This document shows positions 16,045-24,056 of a stretch of DNA of 44,662 nucleotides, piece by piece. Positions within the stretch are counted from its first letter, which is position 1, and each line of letters opens with the position of its first letter. Below the pieces are notes generated by a model. It was not told where the DNA came from. It searched no databases and saw nothing but the letters and a program-made list of their open reading frames with translations. The DNA comes from Chthoniobacterales bacterium. Its GTDB lineage: Bacteria; Verrucomicrobiota; Verrucomicrobiia; Chthoniobacterales; DASVRZ01. The stretch covers positions 1 to 44,662 of the forward strand of contig JBDSQB010000019.1 in the NCBI GenBank assembly GCA_039930045.1, written 5' to 3'. Both the position numbers and the translations under genes were made by a program.

Positions 16045-18324
16045 ATGACTGCACCTCAAATCAACCGTGTCGCGTTCCTCGGCGATTACATGCCCCGGCA
16101 ATGCGGCATCGCCACTTTTACCCGCGACATTTGCGAGGCGGTGGCGGCGAAATTTCCCAAGTGCGATTGTCTCGTCGGCGCGGTGAATGACCGGCCCGAG
16201 GGTTACGATTACCCGGCGCGCATCCGGTTTGAGATCGATGAAAAGGAGTTGGATTCGTATCGGCGCGCAGCGGATTTCCTAAACATCAACAACGTCGAAG
16301 TCGTCTCGGTGCAGCACGAGTTTGGCATTTATGGCGGCGCGGCGGGCAGCCATTTGCTGGCGTTTCTGCGCGATGTCCACATGCCGGTCGTGACGACGTT
16401 GCACACGGTCTTGCGCGAGCCCAGTCTCGAACAGCGCGCCGTCATGAAGCAGATCGACGAGCTTTCCAACCGCTTCATCGTCATGGCCGAGCGCGGGCGC
16501 GATCTCCTCGAGAACGTCTATGGCGTCGCTCCCGGCAAGATCGACCTCATTCCCCACGGCGTGCCCGATGTGCAATTCATCGACCCGGCGTTTCACAAGG
16601 ATCAATTCGGAGTCGAGGGCAAGACCGTCCTCCTCACGTTCGGCCTGCTTTCGCCCAACAAAGGCATCGAGCACGTCATCGAGGCGCTGCCGGCGATTCT
16701 CGCACGTAATCCCAACGTCGTTTACATCGTGCTCGGAGCGACGCATCCGAATCTCGTGGCGCACGAGGGCGAGACCTACCGCCTGAAACTGGAGCGTCTC
16801 GCCAAGGATCGCGGCGTCGGCAGAAACGTCATCTTCTACAACCGCTTCGTCACCCACGAGGAACTCTCCGATTTCATTGGCGCGGCCGACATTTACATCA
16901 CGCCCTATCTCAACGAAGCCCAGATCACCTCGGGCACGCTCGCCTACGCTTTCGGCGCGGGAAAAGCCATCGTTTCCACGCCCTACTGGCACGCGCAGGA
17001 GTTGCTGGCGGATGAAAAAGGCATCCTCGTTCCCTTTGCCAATCCCGCTGCCATCGCCGACGGCGTGAACCGGTTTCTGTCGGATGCCTCGCTGATGATC
17101 GCCACCCGCAAACGCGCCTGGAAGATGGGTCGCGAAATGATCTGGCCCGTCGTGGCGCGGCGTTACATGGAGAGTTTTCAAAAAGCCCGCGCCAGCCTGA
17201 GCGTGCCCGCGCGCAAGGCCTTTGCCGTGCGCACGCTGGAAAACCGCCCCTACGAATTGCCCAAGCTGAAGCTGGATCACCTCTTTCGGATGAGCGACAA
17301 CACGGGCATCTTCCAGCACGCGATTTTCAACGTCCCGAACTATCGCGAGGGCTATTGCACCGACGATAATGCCCGCGCTTACATCCTGACTTTGCTCCTG
17401 CCGGAAATGACGACCCAGGTCGCCCAGCGCGACGTCGAGCAACTCGCCAGCACCTACATCGCCTTCCTCTGGGACGCCTTCGATCACCAGAGCTGCCGCT
17501 TCCGAAACTTCATGAGCCACCGGCGCGAATGGCTCGAGGATTACGGCTCCGAGGACAGTCACGCCCGTGCTCTCTGGGCCGCCGGCATGGCGCTCGGCCG
17601 CTCGAAAAACGACGGCCATCGCAATCTCTGCGCTCTGCTTTTTCAAAAAGGCCTCCCGATTGTCGAGACCTTCACCTCGCCCCGTGCCTGGGCCTTTTGC
17701 CTGATCGCGATGCACGAATATCTCCGCGCCTTTTCTGGCGACCGGACTGTGAATCAACTCCGCGACGTGCTCACGAAACGTCTCCAGGACCACTTCCATC
17801 ACAATGCCGACGCGCAATGGCAGTGGTTCGAGTCCATGGCCACTTACGACAACGCCAAAATCTCCCACGCCATGATTCTGAGCGGCTACTGGACTTCCAA
17901 TGGCGAGGTCTTTGAGACGGGTTTGAAATCGCTCCGCTGGCTGGTCGAATCGCAGACCGCCGAGTCGGGCCATTTCTCCCCCATCGGCTGCAACGGCTTC
18001 TGGAACAAAGGCGAGCCGCGCGCCCGCTTCGACCAGCAACCGCTCGAAGCCTACGCCACGGTTTCCGCCTGTCTGGAGGCTTACGGCCTGACCCACGACG
18101 TCTATTGGCAGCAGGCCGCGCGACTTTGCTTCGAGTGGTTTCTCGGCCGCAACGACCTTGGGCAGCCGCTCTACGACTCCAGCACCGGCGGCTGCCGCGA
18201 CGCGCTCCATCAGGATCGCCTGAGCCAAAACCAAGGCGCCGAATCCAGCCTCGCCTTCTATCTTTCCCTTGCCGAAATGCGCCATGCCGAGACCGTCGCG
18301 CCCATTCAGCAGATAGCACTCTAA
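16045..18324 (+). CDS. Two-domain GT4 glycosyltransferase with C-terminal helical domain
   Basis: A 759-residue protein. The first 390 residues form a GT-B glycosyltransferase of family 4: FLGDYMPRQCGIATFTRDIC, VVSVQHEFGIYGG, VVTTLHTVL, IPHGVPDVQ, TFGLLSPNKGIEHVIEAL and a donor-binding loop EAQITSGTLAYAFGAGKAIVSTPYWHA. The remainder (about 400-759) is an all-helical domain beginning KLDHLFRMSDNTGIFQHA, then YCTDDNARAYIL and a final CRDALHQDRLSQNQGAESSLAFYLSL, resembling an (alpha/alpha)6 glycosidase-like fold. The upstream open frame from 15880 is judged non-coding. It lies 5 bp before a GH130 gene, so the pair probably acts on one mannose-type glycan. Confidence 0.85.
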   Translation: MTAPQINRVAFLGDYMPRQCGIATFTRDICEAVAAKFPKCDCLVGAVNDRPEGYDYPARIRFEIDEKELDSYRRAADFLNINNVEVVSVQHEFGIYGGAAGSHLLAFLRDVHMPVVTTLHTVLREPSLEQRAVMKQIDELSNRFIVMAERGRDLLENVYGVAPGKIDLIPHGVPDVQFIDPAFHKDQFGVEGKTVLLTFGLLSPNKGIEHVIEALPAILARNPNVVYIVLGATHPNLVAHEGETYRLKLERLAKDRGVGRNVIFYNRFVTHEELSDFIGAADIYITPYLNEAQITSGTLAYAFGAGKAIVSTPYWHAQELLADEKGILVPFANPAAIADGVNRFLSDASLMIATRKRAWKMGREMIWPVVARRYMESFQKARASLSVPARKAFAVRTLENRPYELPKLKLDHLFRMSDNTGIFQHAIFNVPNYREGYCTDDNARAYILTLLLPEMTTQVAQRDVEQLASTYIAFLWDAFDHQSCRFRNFMSHRREWLEDYGSEDSHARALWAAGMALGRSKNDGHRNLCALLFQKGLPIVETFTSPRAWAFCLIAMHEYLRAFSGDRTVNQLRDVLTKRLQDHFHHNADAQWQWFESMATYDNAKISHAMILSGYWTSNGEVFETGLKSLRWLVESQTAESGHFSPIGCNGFWNKGEPRARFDQQPLEAYATVSACLEAYGLTHDVYWQQAARLCFEWFLGRNDLGQPLYDSSTGGCRDALHQDRLSQNQGAESSLAFYLSLAEMRHAETVAPIQQIAL

Positions 18325-18329
18325 CTCGT

Positions 18330-19784
18330 ATGAAAATCCATCCCACCGGAGTCGAATTTCGCCCCGACAGCAGACGCGTCGTCGTCCGTTCCTTCATCTC
18401 CAGCGACCCGGTCAAAGTCGAAAACATCATCCGCCGCGCCCTGTCTCTCACCGAGGCCGAGATCGAGGCGCAACTCGCCCTCGTCCGCGCCGACTTTGGC
18501 GACCGCCACATCGATCTCGACAAAAGCTGGCTGCGCCACTTCGAAAAAGTTCGTCCGCTCGTTCCCGCCGAAGTCTGGCTTTCCGGCGACCGCCAGCTCT
18601 TCATCGGCGCGCTCTGCTCCGGCGAATACGCCCTCGAATCCGCCGCGCTTTTCAATCCCTCCATCGTCCCGCATCCGGATCAAACTCGACTGGAAACGGG
18701 CGACCTCCGCTTTATTCTCAGCCTTCGCGCCACGGGAGAGGGCCACATTTCCTCCATCGAGTTTCGCACCGGTGTCATCCATGCCGATCACTCGGTGACG
18801 ATGGAAAAAACCACCCCGTTCGTCACGCTGCCGGAGTTGGATACGAATCCGATCTTTCACAAGGCCACCTTCCTCCACAAACTCACCGAACTCGGCCTCG
18901 AAAATGACTGGGCCGCCGCCGTCATGGGTCCCTTGGAGGACGCCTTTACCCTCCAGGAACTCGAGCGCCAGCAATCGCTCGCCAGTGAAACACAACCCGA
19001 CTCCCGCGATGTCGCCCGCACCATGGAGATCATGCACTGGCTCGCGGAATCGAATTACTCGATCCATTTCAACCCGACGACCACCGTCTCGGAGCGCATC
19101 ATTTTTCCCGTGTCCTCCAATGAGAGCAACGGCATCGAGGACGCCCGGTTTGTGCGCTTCGTGGACGACAAAGATGGCAGCGTGACCTATTTCGCCACCT
19201 ACACCGCCTACAACGGTCGCGCCATTCTCCCGCAACTCATCGAGACGACGGATTTTCTGCACTTCCGCATTCGCACCTTGAATGGACGCGCTGCGCAGAA
19301 CAAAGGCATGGCGCTTTTCCCCCGGCGCATCGGCGGACGCTACGCCATGCTCTCGCGCCAGGACGACGAAAACCTCTTCCTCATGCTCTCCGACAACCGC
19401 CATTTCTGGAGCGACCCCCAGCTTATCCAGTGCCCGACCCAGCCTTGGGAAATGGTAAAGATCGGCAACTGCGGCTCGCCCATCGAGACCGAGGAAGGCT
19501 GGATCGTCATCACCCACGGCGTCGGTCCGATGCGCAAATACTGCATCGGCGCGATCCTCCTCGATCTCGACGACCCCACGAAAGTCATTGGACGCCTCGC
19601 CCAGCCGCTGCTCAAACCGGAGGGCATCGAGCGCGAGGGCTACGTGCCCAACGTCGTTTACACCTGCGGCGCACTGGCCCACGGCGGACGCATCATTCTC
19701 CCCTACGGCTTCAGCGACAGCGGCGCGACGATTGTTAGTTTCCAGATCTGTGAATTGCTCGACCAGATGCTCCCGGCGGTTTAG
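18330..19784 (+). CDS. GH130-family glycoside phosphorylase/hydrolase
   Basis: A 484-residue protein, five-bladed beta-propeller type, without signal peptide. Recognisable GH130 segments are the N-terminal ALFNPSIVPHPDQT, SNESNGIEDARFVRFVDD, ATYTAYNGRAILPQLIETTD, KGMALFPRRIGGRYAMLSRQDDEN, GNCGSPIETEEGWIVITHGVGPM and RIILPYGFSDSGATIVSFQ. The family phosphorolyses or hydrolyses beta-mannosides, releasing mannose 1-phosphate in phosphorylases; the exact linkage cannot be read here. The gene starts 5 bp after the two-domain glycosyltransferase and is co-transcribed with it. The long N-terminal extension (about 150 residues) before the propeller is present in some subfamilies. Confidence 0.88.
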   Translation: MKIHPTGVEFRPDSRRVVVRSFISSDPVKVENIIRRALSLTEAEIEAQLALVRADFGDRHIDLDKSWLRHFEKVRPLVPAEVWLSGDRQLFIGALCSGEYALESAALFNPSIVPHPDQTRLETGDLRFILSLRATGEGHISSIEFRTGVIHADHSVTMEKTTPFVTLPELDTNPIFHKATFLHKLTELGLENDWAAAVMGPLEDAFTLQELERQQSLASETQPDSRDVARTMEIMHWLAESNYSIHFNPTTTVSERIIFPVSSNESNGIEDARFVRFVDDKDGSVTYFATYTAYNGRAILPQLIETTDFLHFRIRTLNGRAAQNKGMALFPRRIGGRYAMLSRQDDENLFLMLSDNRHFWSDPQLIQCPTQPWEMVKIGNCGSPIETEEGWIVITHGVGPMRKYCIGAILLDLDDPTKVIGRLAQPLLKPEGIEREGYVPNVVYTCGALAHGGRIILPYGFSDSGATIVSFQICELLDQMLPAV

Positions 19785-19863
19785 CAACCCGACCCATCGG
19801 ACAGGGACTTGCCTGACACATCCCGCCCGGCCAAACGGTGGGCACGGGCGTTATTCGGGAATC

Positions 19864-20091
19864 ATGCACTCACCCACTGCCGATGTCTCAACAGTGAACG
19901 TCATCCACGAAGCCCGCTACCTGCGGGAAAAACTCGCCGCCAAACTCGTCCTCCTCCGCAAATGCCGCGATAACCTCGTGGAAACGACCGCCGCCACCTG
20001 CGAACTCGCCCAACTAGCCCGCCGAGTCACCGCTGCCCGCCCCGAGGTCGTGGCTCTGCGGCACGCGGCTGCATTGACCGTTGGGAACTAA
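19864..20091 (+). CDS. Small helical hypothetical protein
   Basis: A 75-residue open frame starting at ATG 19864, five bases after GGGA. The product is predicted almost entirely helical (EARYLREKLAAKLVLLRKCRD, TAATCELAQLARRV). It is 79 bp after the GH130 gene and is followed immediately by a strong terminator, which supports it being transcribed. No family recognised; it could be read as part of the same transcript. Existence is moderately likely. Confidence 0.5.
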   Translation: MHSPTADVSTVNVIHEARYLREKLAAKLVLLRKCRDNLVETTAATCELAQLARRVTAARPEVVALRHAAALTVGN

Positions 20092-20095
20092 CAGA

Positions 20096-20130
20096 AAAGG
20101 CGGGCAGCCTTTGCAGACTGCCCGCCTTTC
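20096..20130. terminator. Strong bidirectional terminator
   Basis: AAAGGCGGGCAG (20096-20107) and CTGCCCGCCTTT (20118-20129) pair perfectly over 12 bp around a 10-base loop. A-rich and T-rich ends on both strands suit two converging genes: the small plus-strand gene ending at 20091 and the fasciclin gene ending at 20159 on the minus strand. Confidence 0.85.
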
Positions 20131-20158
20131 TGATTTGAATGAAACTCGACTCTGTCGC

Positions 20159-20701
20159 TTACGGCATGAGCACGGTGTCGATGACGTGGATGACTCCGTT
20201 GGATTGGATCACGTCGGCGATGGTCACTTTCGATTTGCCGCCTTTGGCGTCGGTCAGGATGACGTCTTTGTCATCGAGGCTGGCGGTGAGTTTTTCGCCA
20301 TTGACGGTCTTGAGTGTGGCTTTGCCGTCTTCCTTTTTAATGAGGGCGACCAGCTCGGAGGCGGTGACTTTACCCGCGACGACGTGGTAGGTGAGAATGC
20401 CGGTGAGGGTCTTTTTGTTCTCGGGTTTTACGAGGGTATCGACCGTGCCGGCGGGCAGTTTGTCGAAGGCTTCATTGGTGGGCGCAAAGACGGTGAACGG
20501 CCCCTTGCTGGAGAGCGTGTCCACGAGTCCGGCGGCCTTCACCGCGGCGACGAGGGTGGTGTGGTCCTTGGAGTTGACGGCGTTTTCGACGATGTTTTTG
20601 GTTTCCAGCATCGGTGCGCCGCCGACCATGGGGTTTTCGGCAAACAACGTGGTGGTAACGAGGGCGGTGAGCGCCAGAGTGGCGAGGGTTTTCTTGATCA
20701 T
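20159..20701 (-). CDS. Exported fasciclin (FAS1) domain protein
   Basis: A 180-residue protein with signal peptide [22 protein letters not shown] and one FAS1 domain. The conserved blocks are [22 protein letters not shown] (H1 region), [20 protein letters not shown] and the end [20 protein letters not shown] (H2 region). Such single-domain exported proteins are common in aquatic and soil bacteria, with a presumed adhesion or surface role. It stands alone on the minus strand and is divergent from the next gene; a 14-bp palindrome lies upstream. Confidence 0.93.
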   Translation of the reverse strand: MIKKTLATLALTALVTTTLFAENPMVGGAPMLETKNIVENAVNSKDHTTLVAAVKAAGLVDTLSSKGPFTVFAPTNEAFDKLPAGTVDTLVKPENKKTLTGILTYHVVAGKVTASELVALIKKEDGKATLKTVNGEKLTASLDDKDVILTDAKGGKSKVTIADVIQSNGVIHVIDTVLMP

Positions 20702-20742
20702 AATGGGTGTTTTCTAATGTGAGTCGCTCCCTCTCCGCGCCT

Positions 20743-20756
20743 GCTCAACGTTGAGC
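20743..20756. promoter_or_regulatory. 14-bp perfect palindrome in the FAS1 divergent region
   Basis: GCTCAACGTTGAGC is a perfect palindrome 42 bp upstream of the FAS1 start, in a 265-bp divergent intergenic region (20702-20966) that otherwise shows no gene or repeat. It is a plausible dimeric-regulator operator; no family of regulator can be named. Confidence 0.35.
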
Positions 20757-20966
20757 GGGTGGTATTTATTCGCGTGCGGGAACCACTAGCCCTTATCCGC
20801 CACTGGCCATCGGTTGGATGCGCGAGGCTTTCCGAAAAAAAGGAGCCCGCTTTTGTCTTTGTTTTTTTGGCTTGCCGCAGATCGGCGCGACTTCTACTTT
20901 CAACCCGTTCGCCGGAAAATGTCTTCGCTCGCAGGCGGCTGGCGAAGTTTTATTCACTCATCTCAC

Positions 20967-21440
20967 ATGTTAGAAAACAAACTCTCCATCACCATCACCG
21001 ACGCGCAGATTGCCGCCGCCCGCAAGGGTCTTGCCGACCTCAAAGCCGCCCTGCCTTTCCTCCTCAGCCTCAGTGCCGCCGAGCGCAAAAGCCTTCCGCA
21101 GATCAGCAGTGGCAGCGAATATTTTGTGACCGACGGACTCAACGCCGCCGCCAGCAACCCCGAGTTTATGCCTCCTTATGTGGACCTCGCGGAACTCAAT
21201 AAAGACGGCACCGCGTATGCGCAACTCGCCCCTCTCGCCGTCGAAGCCCGTCAAATCCTCGGTCTGCTCAACGACACCACCACCGCCCTCGGCAGCGAGG
21301 CTTATGTGGCCGTTCTTGCCTACTATGGCTCGGTGAAAAACGCCTCCAAACATGGCGTTGCTGGAGCCAAGCCGATCTACGACAAACTCAAGAAACGCTT
21401 CGAAAACAACGGCCCTGCCACGCCACCGGCCACTCCCTAA
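20967..21440 (+). CDS. Hypothetical cytoplasmic protein
   Basis: A 157-residue protein starting at ATG 20967 (MLENKLSITITDAQIAAARK). It is mainly helical with the segments LADLKAALPFLLSLSAAERKSLPQI, SEYFVTDGLNAAASNPEFMPPYVDLAEL and TTTALGSEAYVAVLAYYGSVKNA, and a Pro/Ala tail. There is no signal peptide or membrane helix. It looks like a conserved family of small helical proteins seen in Bacteroidetes and Verrucomicrobia, but I cannot name it. The longer frame from 20814 has atypical composition upstream. A terminator follows 28 bp downstream. Confidence 0.7.
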   Translation: MLENKLSITITDAQIAAARKGLADLKAALPFLLSLSAAERKSLPQISSGSEYFVTDGLNAAASNPEFMPPYVDLAELNKDGTAYAQLAPLAVEARQILGLLNDTTTALGSEAYVAVLAYYGSVKNASKHGVAGAKPIYDKLKKRFENNGPATPPATP

Positions 21441-21467
21441 AGCCCACTGCTCCGGCTTCTATTTTGG

Positions 21468-21500
21468 AACGCGGCGATTCCACCGGATCGCCGCGTTTTT
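21468..21500 (+). terminator. Rho-independent terminator
   Basis: AACGCGGCGAT (21468-21478) and ATCGCCGCGTT (21487-21497) form a perfect 11-bp stem with an 8-base loop, followed by T-run to 21500. It ends the transcript of the 157-residue protein and borders the 21-bp array. Confidence 0.85.
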
Positions 21501-21524
21501 GCGTCCACCGCGTTCGGCCTGTCT

Positions 21525-21763
21525 CCGCTCGCGATCCTTCCGCCATCGCTCGCAGTCAGTTTTTCACCGCTTCTGGTCCCACTTTTTTCGCTCCGGTTCG
21601 CTCGGCCAGCGCTTCAGAGCCGACTTCCATCGCACTGGAGCCCTCGTTGACCGCTCCAGAGCGACACCGCACCGCTCACCTGCCTCCGGCGACCGCTTTC
21701 GGTCCTGTTTCGTCCGCTTGAGAGCGGTTCCGAAGTGGGGTAGGGCGGCTCGGAAGGAGGGAT
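21525..21763. repeat. Degenerate tandem array with exact 21-bp period
   Basis: The pentamer YCGCT (or a one-base variant) recurs at 21525, 21546, 21567, 21588, 21609, 21630, 21651, 21672, 21693 and 21714, every step being exactly 21 bp. A cytosine at unit position 12 is invariant, and CA/GA at positions 20-21 is frequent; most other positions vary. After 21718 the motif appears inverted (GAGCGG at 21722, GGGCGG at 21743, again 21 bp apart), with the junction CCGCT-TGAG-AGCGG. Because 21 is a multiple of three, several frames stay open, but there is no start context and the minus frame is stopped, so coding is unlikely. It fills most of the 406-bp gap between two plus-strand genes. Confidence 0.85.
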
Positions 21764-21786
21764 ATTCCCCTCGTAAACGTTCTTTT

Positions 21787-21834
21787 ATGAGATTCAGTCG
21801 CATTTATTGCTTGCTTCTTGAGATTCCGTCTCAA
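21787..21834. promoter_or_regulatory. Duplicated operator-like palindrome before the flavin operon
   Basis: TGAGATTCAGTC (21788) and TGAGATTCCGTC (21819) differ by one base and are 31 bp apart, about three helical turns. The downstream copy is part of the palindrome TTGAGA-TTCCG-TCTCAA (21818-21834), the upstream copy of a weaker one. They lie 13 bp before the ATG of the barrel gene. The TGAGA/TCTCA arms resemble Fur-type boxes, but the regulator is not identified. Confidence 0.5.
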
Positions 21835-21846
21835 TAGTGTGACCTC

Positions 21847-22698
21847 ATGAAAAAACTCACCTTGTTTCTTACCTCACTCGCCGTCGGTCTGGGCGGCTTC
21901 ACCACTCCCTCTCTCCACGCCGACGAACATCTCTTCGGCTGGGTGCGCGGAGCCGAAACCCTGCCCGCTGGCCACTTCGATGCGTATCAATTCGTCACTC
22001 TCCGCACCGGCAAAGTCTCCGGGCAATACCACGCCTGGGATTACGATACCGAAGTGGAATATGGCATCACCGATCAGTTTCAGGTCGGAGTGTCGGTCAC
22101 GAACCACTACTTCAACCTCAAGAACGTCGAGGAGCTGGATAATGGAAAAAATCTCCTCTTTGGCGGCGTCGAAGCCAGCGCGAAGTATCGTTTGCTCAGC
22201 CCCTTCAAAGACGGCATCGGCCTGGCCTTGCGCATGGAGGGCGGCTATCTCGTGAAGGACGACGTCGGCGGCCTCGATCAAAAGGAATGGTTCATCAACC
22301 CTCAGATCATCCTCCATAAGAACTACCTCGACGACACGCTCATCTTCCATTTCAACACCGGAGTGCAATTCGCCTGGGGCAAAAAACCCGCCGAGGAATA
22401 CGATCACGAACTCGCGCTGGAAGCAGGCGTCGGAGCGTCGTATCGGTTTGCCCCGAACTGGTTTGCCGGAGTGGAAACGCATTTCCGCTCGGAGTATCCG
22501 AAGTTCGACATGGGGAATTTTGAGCATTGCGTGCTCTTTGCCGGGCCGAGTATCCATTACGGGGCGAAAAACTGGTGGGCCACCCTCAGTTATAGCTACC
22601 AAGTCTTCGGCAACGAGGTCGATCAAGTGACCAATGGCAAAGCTTACGCCGAGGAAGCCCGCAACGAGACCCGTCTGAAAGTGGGCTTTAACTTCTAA
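21847..22698 (+). CDS. Exported outer-membrane beta-barrel protein (DUF6662-like)
   Basis: A 283-residue protein with signal peptide (MKKLTLFLTSLAVGLGGFTTPSLHA). The mature part is a series of beta-strands (FGWVRGAETLPAGHFDAYQFVTLRTG, YHAWDYDTEVEYGITDQFQVGVSVT, FFNP-like WFINPQIILHKNYLDD, WWATLSYSYQVFG) ending with LKVGFNF, a Bam-type C-terminal phenylalanine. It heads the flavin redox operon, directly behind a duplicated operator-like site. A role in letting substrate or metal across the outer membrane is inferred. I would not name a family with certainty. Confidence 0.68.
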   Translation: MKKLTLFLTSLAVGLGGFTTPSLHADEHLFGWVRGAETLPAGHFDAYQFVTLRTGKVSGQYHAWDYDTEVEYGITDQFQVGVSVTNHYFNLKNVEELDNGKNLLFGGVEASAKYRLLSPFKDGIGLALRMEGGYLVKDDVGGLDQKEWFINPQIILHKNYLDDTLIFHFNTGVQFAWGKKPAEEYDHELALEAGVGASYRFAPNWFAGVETHFRSEYPKFDMGNFEHCVLFAGPSIHYGAKNWWATLSYSYQVFGNEVDQVTNGKAYAEEARNETRLKVGFNF

Positions 22699-22717
22699 CT
22701 CCGCCCTCTTCATCGGG

Positions 22718-23239
22718 ATGAAACTCAACACCTTTCTCATCACCCCCGTCGCGCTCATCGGCAGCGCGGTGGCGGGTCATGGCGAGATCTATCTCACCGT
22801 GGCGCAGGCGCAGCAGGCCATTTTCCCAGGAAAAACCTGCACCGCGGCCCCCATGACCCTCACGCCCGAGCAGCGCAAAGCCATTGAGGCCGCCTGCAAA
22901 GTGCGCGTGCGCCAGGCCGAAGTGCAGGCCTGGAAAGTGGCCGGCGGCGGGTGGTTTATCGTCGATGAAGTCATCGGAAAACACGAATTCATCACCTGGG
23001 CCTGCGGCATTCGGGCCGACGGCAGCGTGCAGGGCATCGAGATTATGGAATATCGCGAGACCTACGGCGGCGAGGTGCGCAACCCGAAATGGCGCGCCCA
23101 ATTCACCGGAAAAACCGTCGCCAGTCCGATCAAACTGGACTCCGATATCCAGAACATCAGCGGAGCCACGCTCTCCTCGAATCACATCACCGAGGGCGTC
23201 CGCCGGTTGCTCGCCACCAGCCATGTCGCCCTGCGTTGA
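22718..23239 (+). CDS. Exported FMN-binding domain protein
   Basis: A 173-residue protein with an N-terminal signal (MKLNTFLITPVALIGSAVAG). The FMN-binding domain shows GIRADGSVQGIEIMEYRETYGGEV, WRAQFTGKTVASPIK and the flavinylation motif SGATLSSNHIT (about 148-158). Thr151 of SGAT is expected to carry FMN through a phosphoester bond put there by ApbE. An amino-terminal heme or zinc site is not evident. The ApbE gene overlaps its end by 17 bp, so enzyme and substrate are co-expressed. Confidence 0.9.
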   Translation: MKLNTFLITPVALIGSAVAGHGEIYLTVAQAQQAIFPGKTCTAAPMTLTPEQRKAIEAACKVRVRQAEVQAWKVAGGGWFIVDEVIGKHEFITWACGIRADGSVQGIEIMEYRETYGGEVRNPKWRAQFTGKTVASPIKLDSDIQNISGATLSSNHITEGVRRLLATSHVALR

Positions 23240-24056
23240 ACATCGCCGGGCCCGTCCGCTGCTCGGGACCTTCGTCGAGATCAACGCTCGCGGAACCTGC
23301 GCCGAAGAGGCGGTCGAGGCCGCATTTGCCGAGATCGAAAAGGTCCATCGGCTGATGAGTTTTCACGATCCGGCGAGTGATGTTTCCCATTTCAATGCCA
23401 CTCCCGTGGGAAAAAAAATCCGCCTACATCCCTGGACCCATCGGGTCTTGCGCCTCGCCGCGCAGCTTTCGGAGGACAGCGGGGGCGTCTTCGACATCAC
23501 CGTGGCACCCGCATTGGCCGCGCTGGGTTTTCTCCCCCCGACTCCCCGGCACTCCGGGTCGTGGCGCGATCTGCACCTCCATTCCGATGGAACTGGAATG
23601 AAAACGCAACCGCTCACCATCGACCTGGGTGGCATTGCCAAGGGATTCGCCGTGGACGTGGCCGTGCGAAAATTGATGCGTTTCCCCGGTATCGCAGCCG
23701 GCCTGGTCAATGCCGGCGGCGATTTGCGAGCCTTCGGTAACGAGCCGTGGCCGGTCGCCATTCGCCACGCCAGCGACCCCGGACAGCGGGCGGCCATAAT
23801 TCAACTTCAGAACGCCGCCGTGGCCACCAGCGCCGGTTATTATCGAAGCCGCCAGCACGATGGCACTCGGATCACGGCCCTCATTCACGGCATTTCGCGC
23901 CAGCCACTTTCCGCCGACGGCAGCGTCTCCGTGATCGCCCCCACAGCCGCCGTCGCCGACGCCCTCACGAAAGTCATCGCCCTGGGTGCATCGCCCAGGA
24001 TTCTGCGAAAATATCGCGCCCAATCCTACGTGCAGAATCGATTGGCAGTGGCATGA
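23223..24056 (+). CDS. apbE: FAD:protein FMN transferase
   Basis: A 277-residue ApbE family protein starting at ATG 23223. Family elements are the N-terminal RRARPLLGTFVEI, EKVHRLMSFHDPASDVSHFN, DSGGVFDITVAPAL, TIDLGGIAKGFAVDVAV, LVNAGGDLRAFG and a C-terminal SVSVIAPTAAVADALTKVI with the Mg/FAD-binding aspartates and threonine. It transfers FMN from FAD onto Thr of partner proteins, here most likely the preceding FMN-binding protein. No signal peptide is obvious, so either it acts before export of its partner or the start differs. It overlaps the downstream membrane gene by 4 bp. Confidence 0.93.
   Translation: MSPCVEHRRARPLLGTFVEINARGTCAEEAVEAAFAEIEKVHRLMSFHDPASDVSHFNATPVGKKIRLHPWTHRVLRLAAQLSEDSGGVFDITVAPALAALGFLPPTPRHSGSWRDLHLHSDGTGMKTQPLTIDLGGIAKGFAVDVAVRKLMRFPGIAAGLVNAGGDLRAFGNEPWPVAIRHASDPGQRAAIIQLQNAAVATSAGYYRSRQHDGTRITALIHGISRQPLSADGSVSVIAPTAAVADALTKVIALGASPRILRKYRAQSYVQNRLAVA

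Noticed and set aside
16279-18285. 668-residue open frame on the minus strand
   Set aside because: It is the antisense shadow of the glycosyltransferase gene. GC-rich codon bias on the plus strand keeps the complementary frame open; the product shows no domain.
18321-19787. 488-residue open frame on the minus strand
   Set aside because: Antisense shadow of the GH130 gene, whose protein motifs are clear on the plus strand.
21352-21837. 161-residue open frame with Arg-rich heptads over the 21-bp array
   Set aside because: It begins inside the preceding gene and stays open because the repeat period is a multiple of three. No ribosome-binding site, and the terminator at 21468-21500 would stop its transcript.
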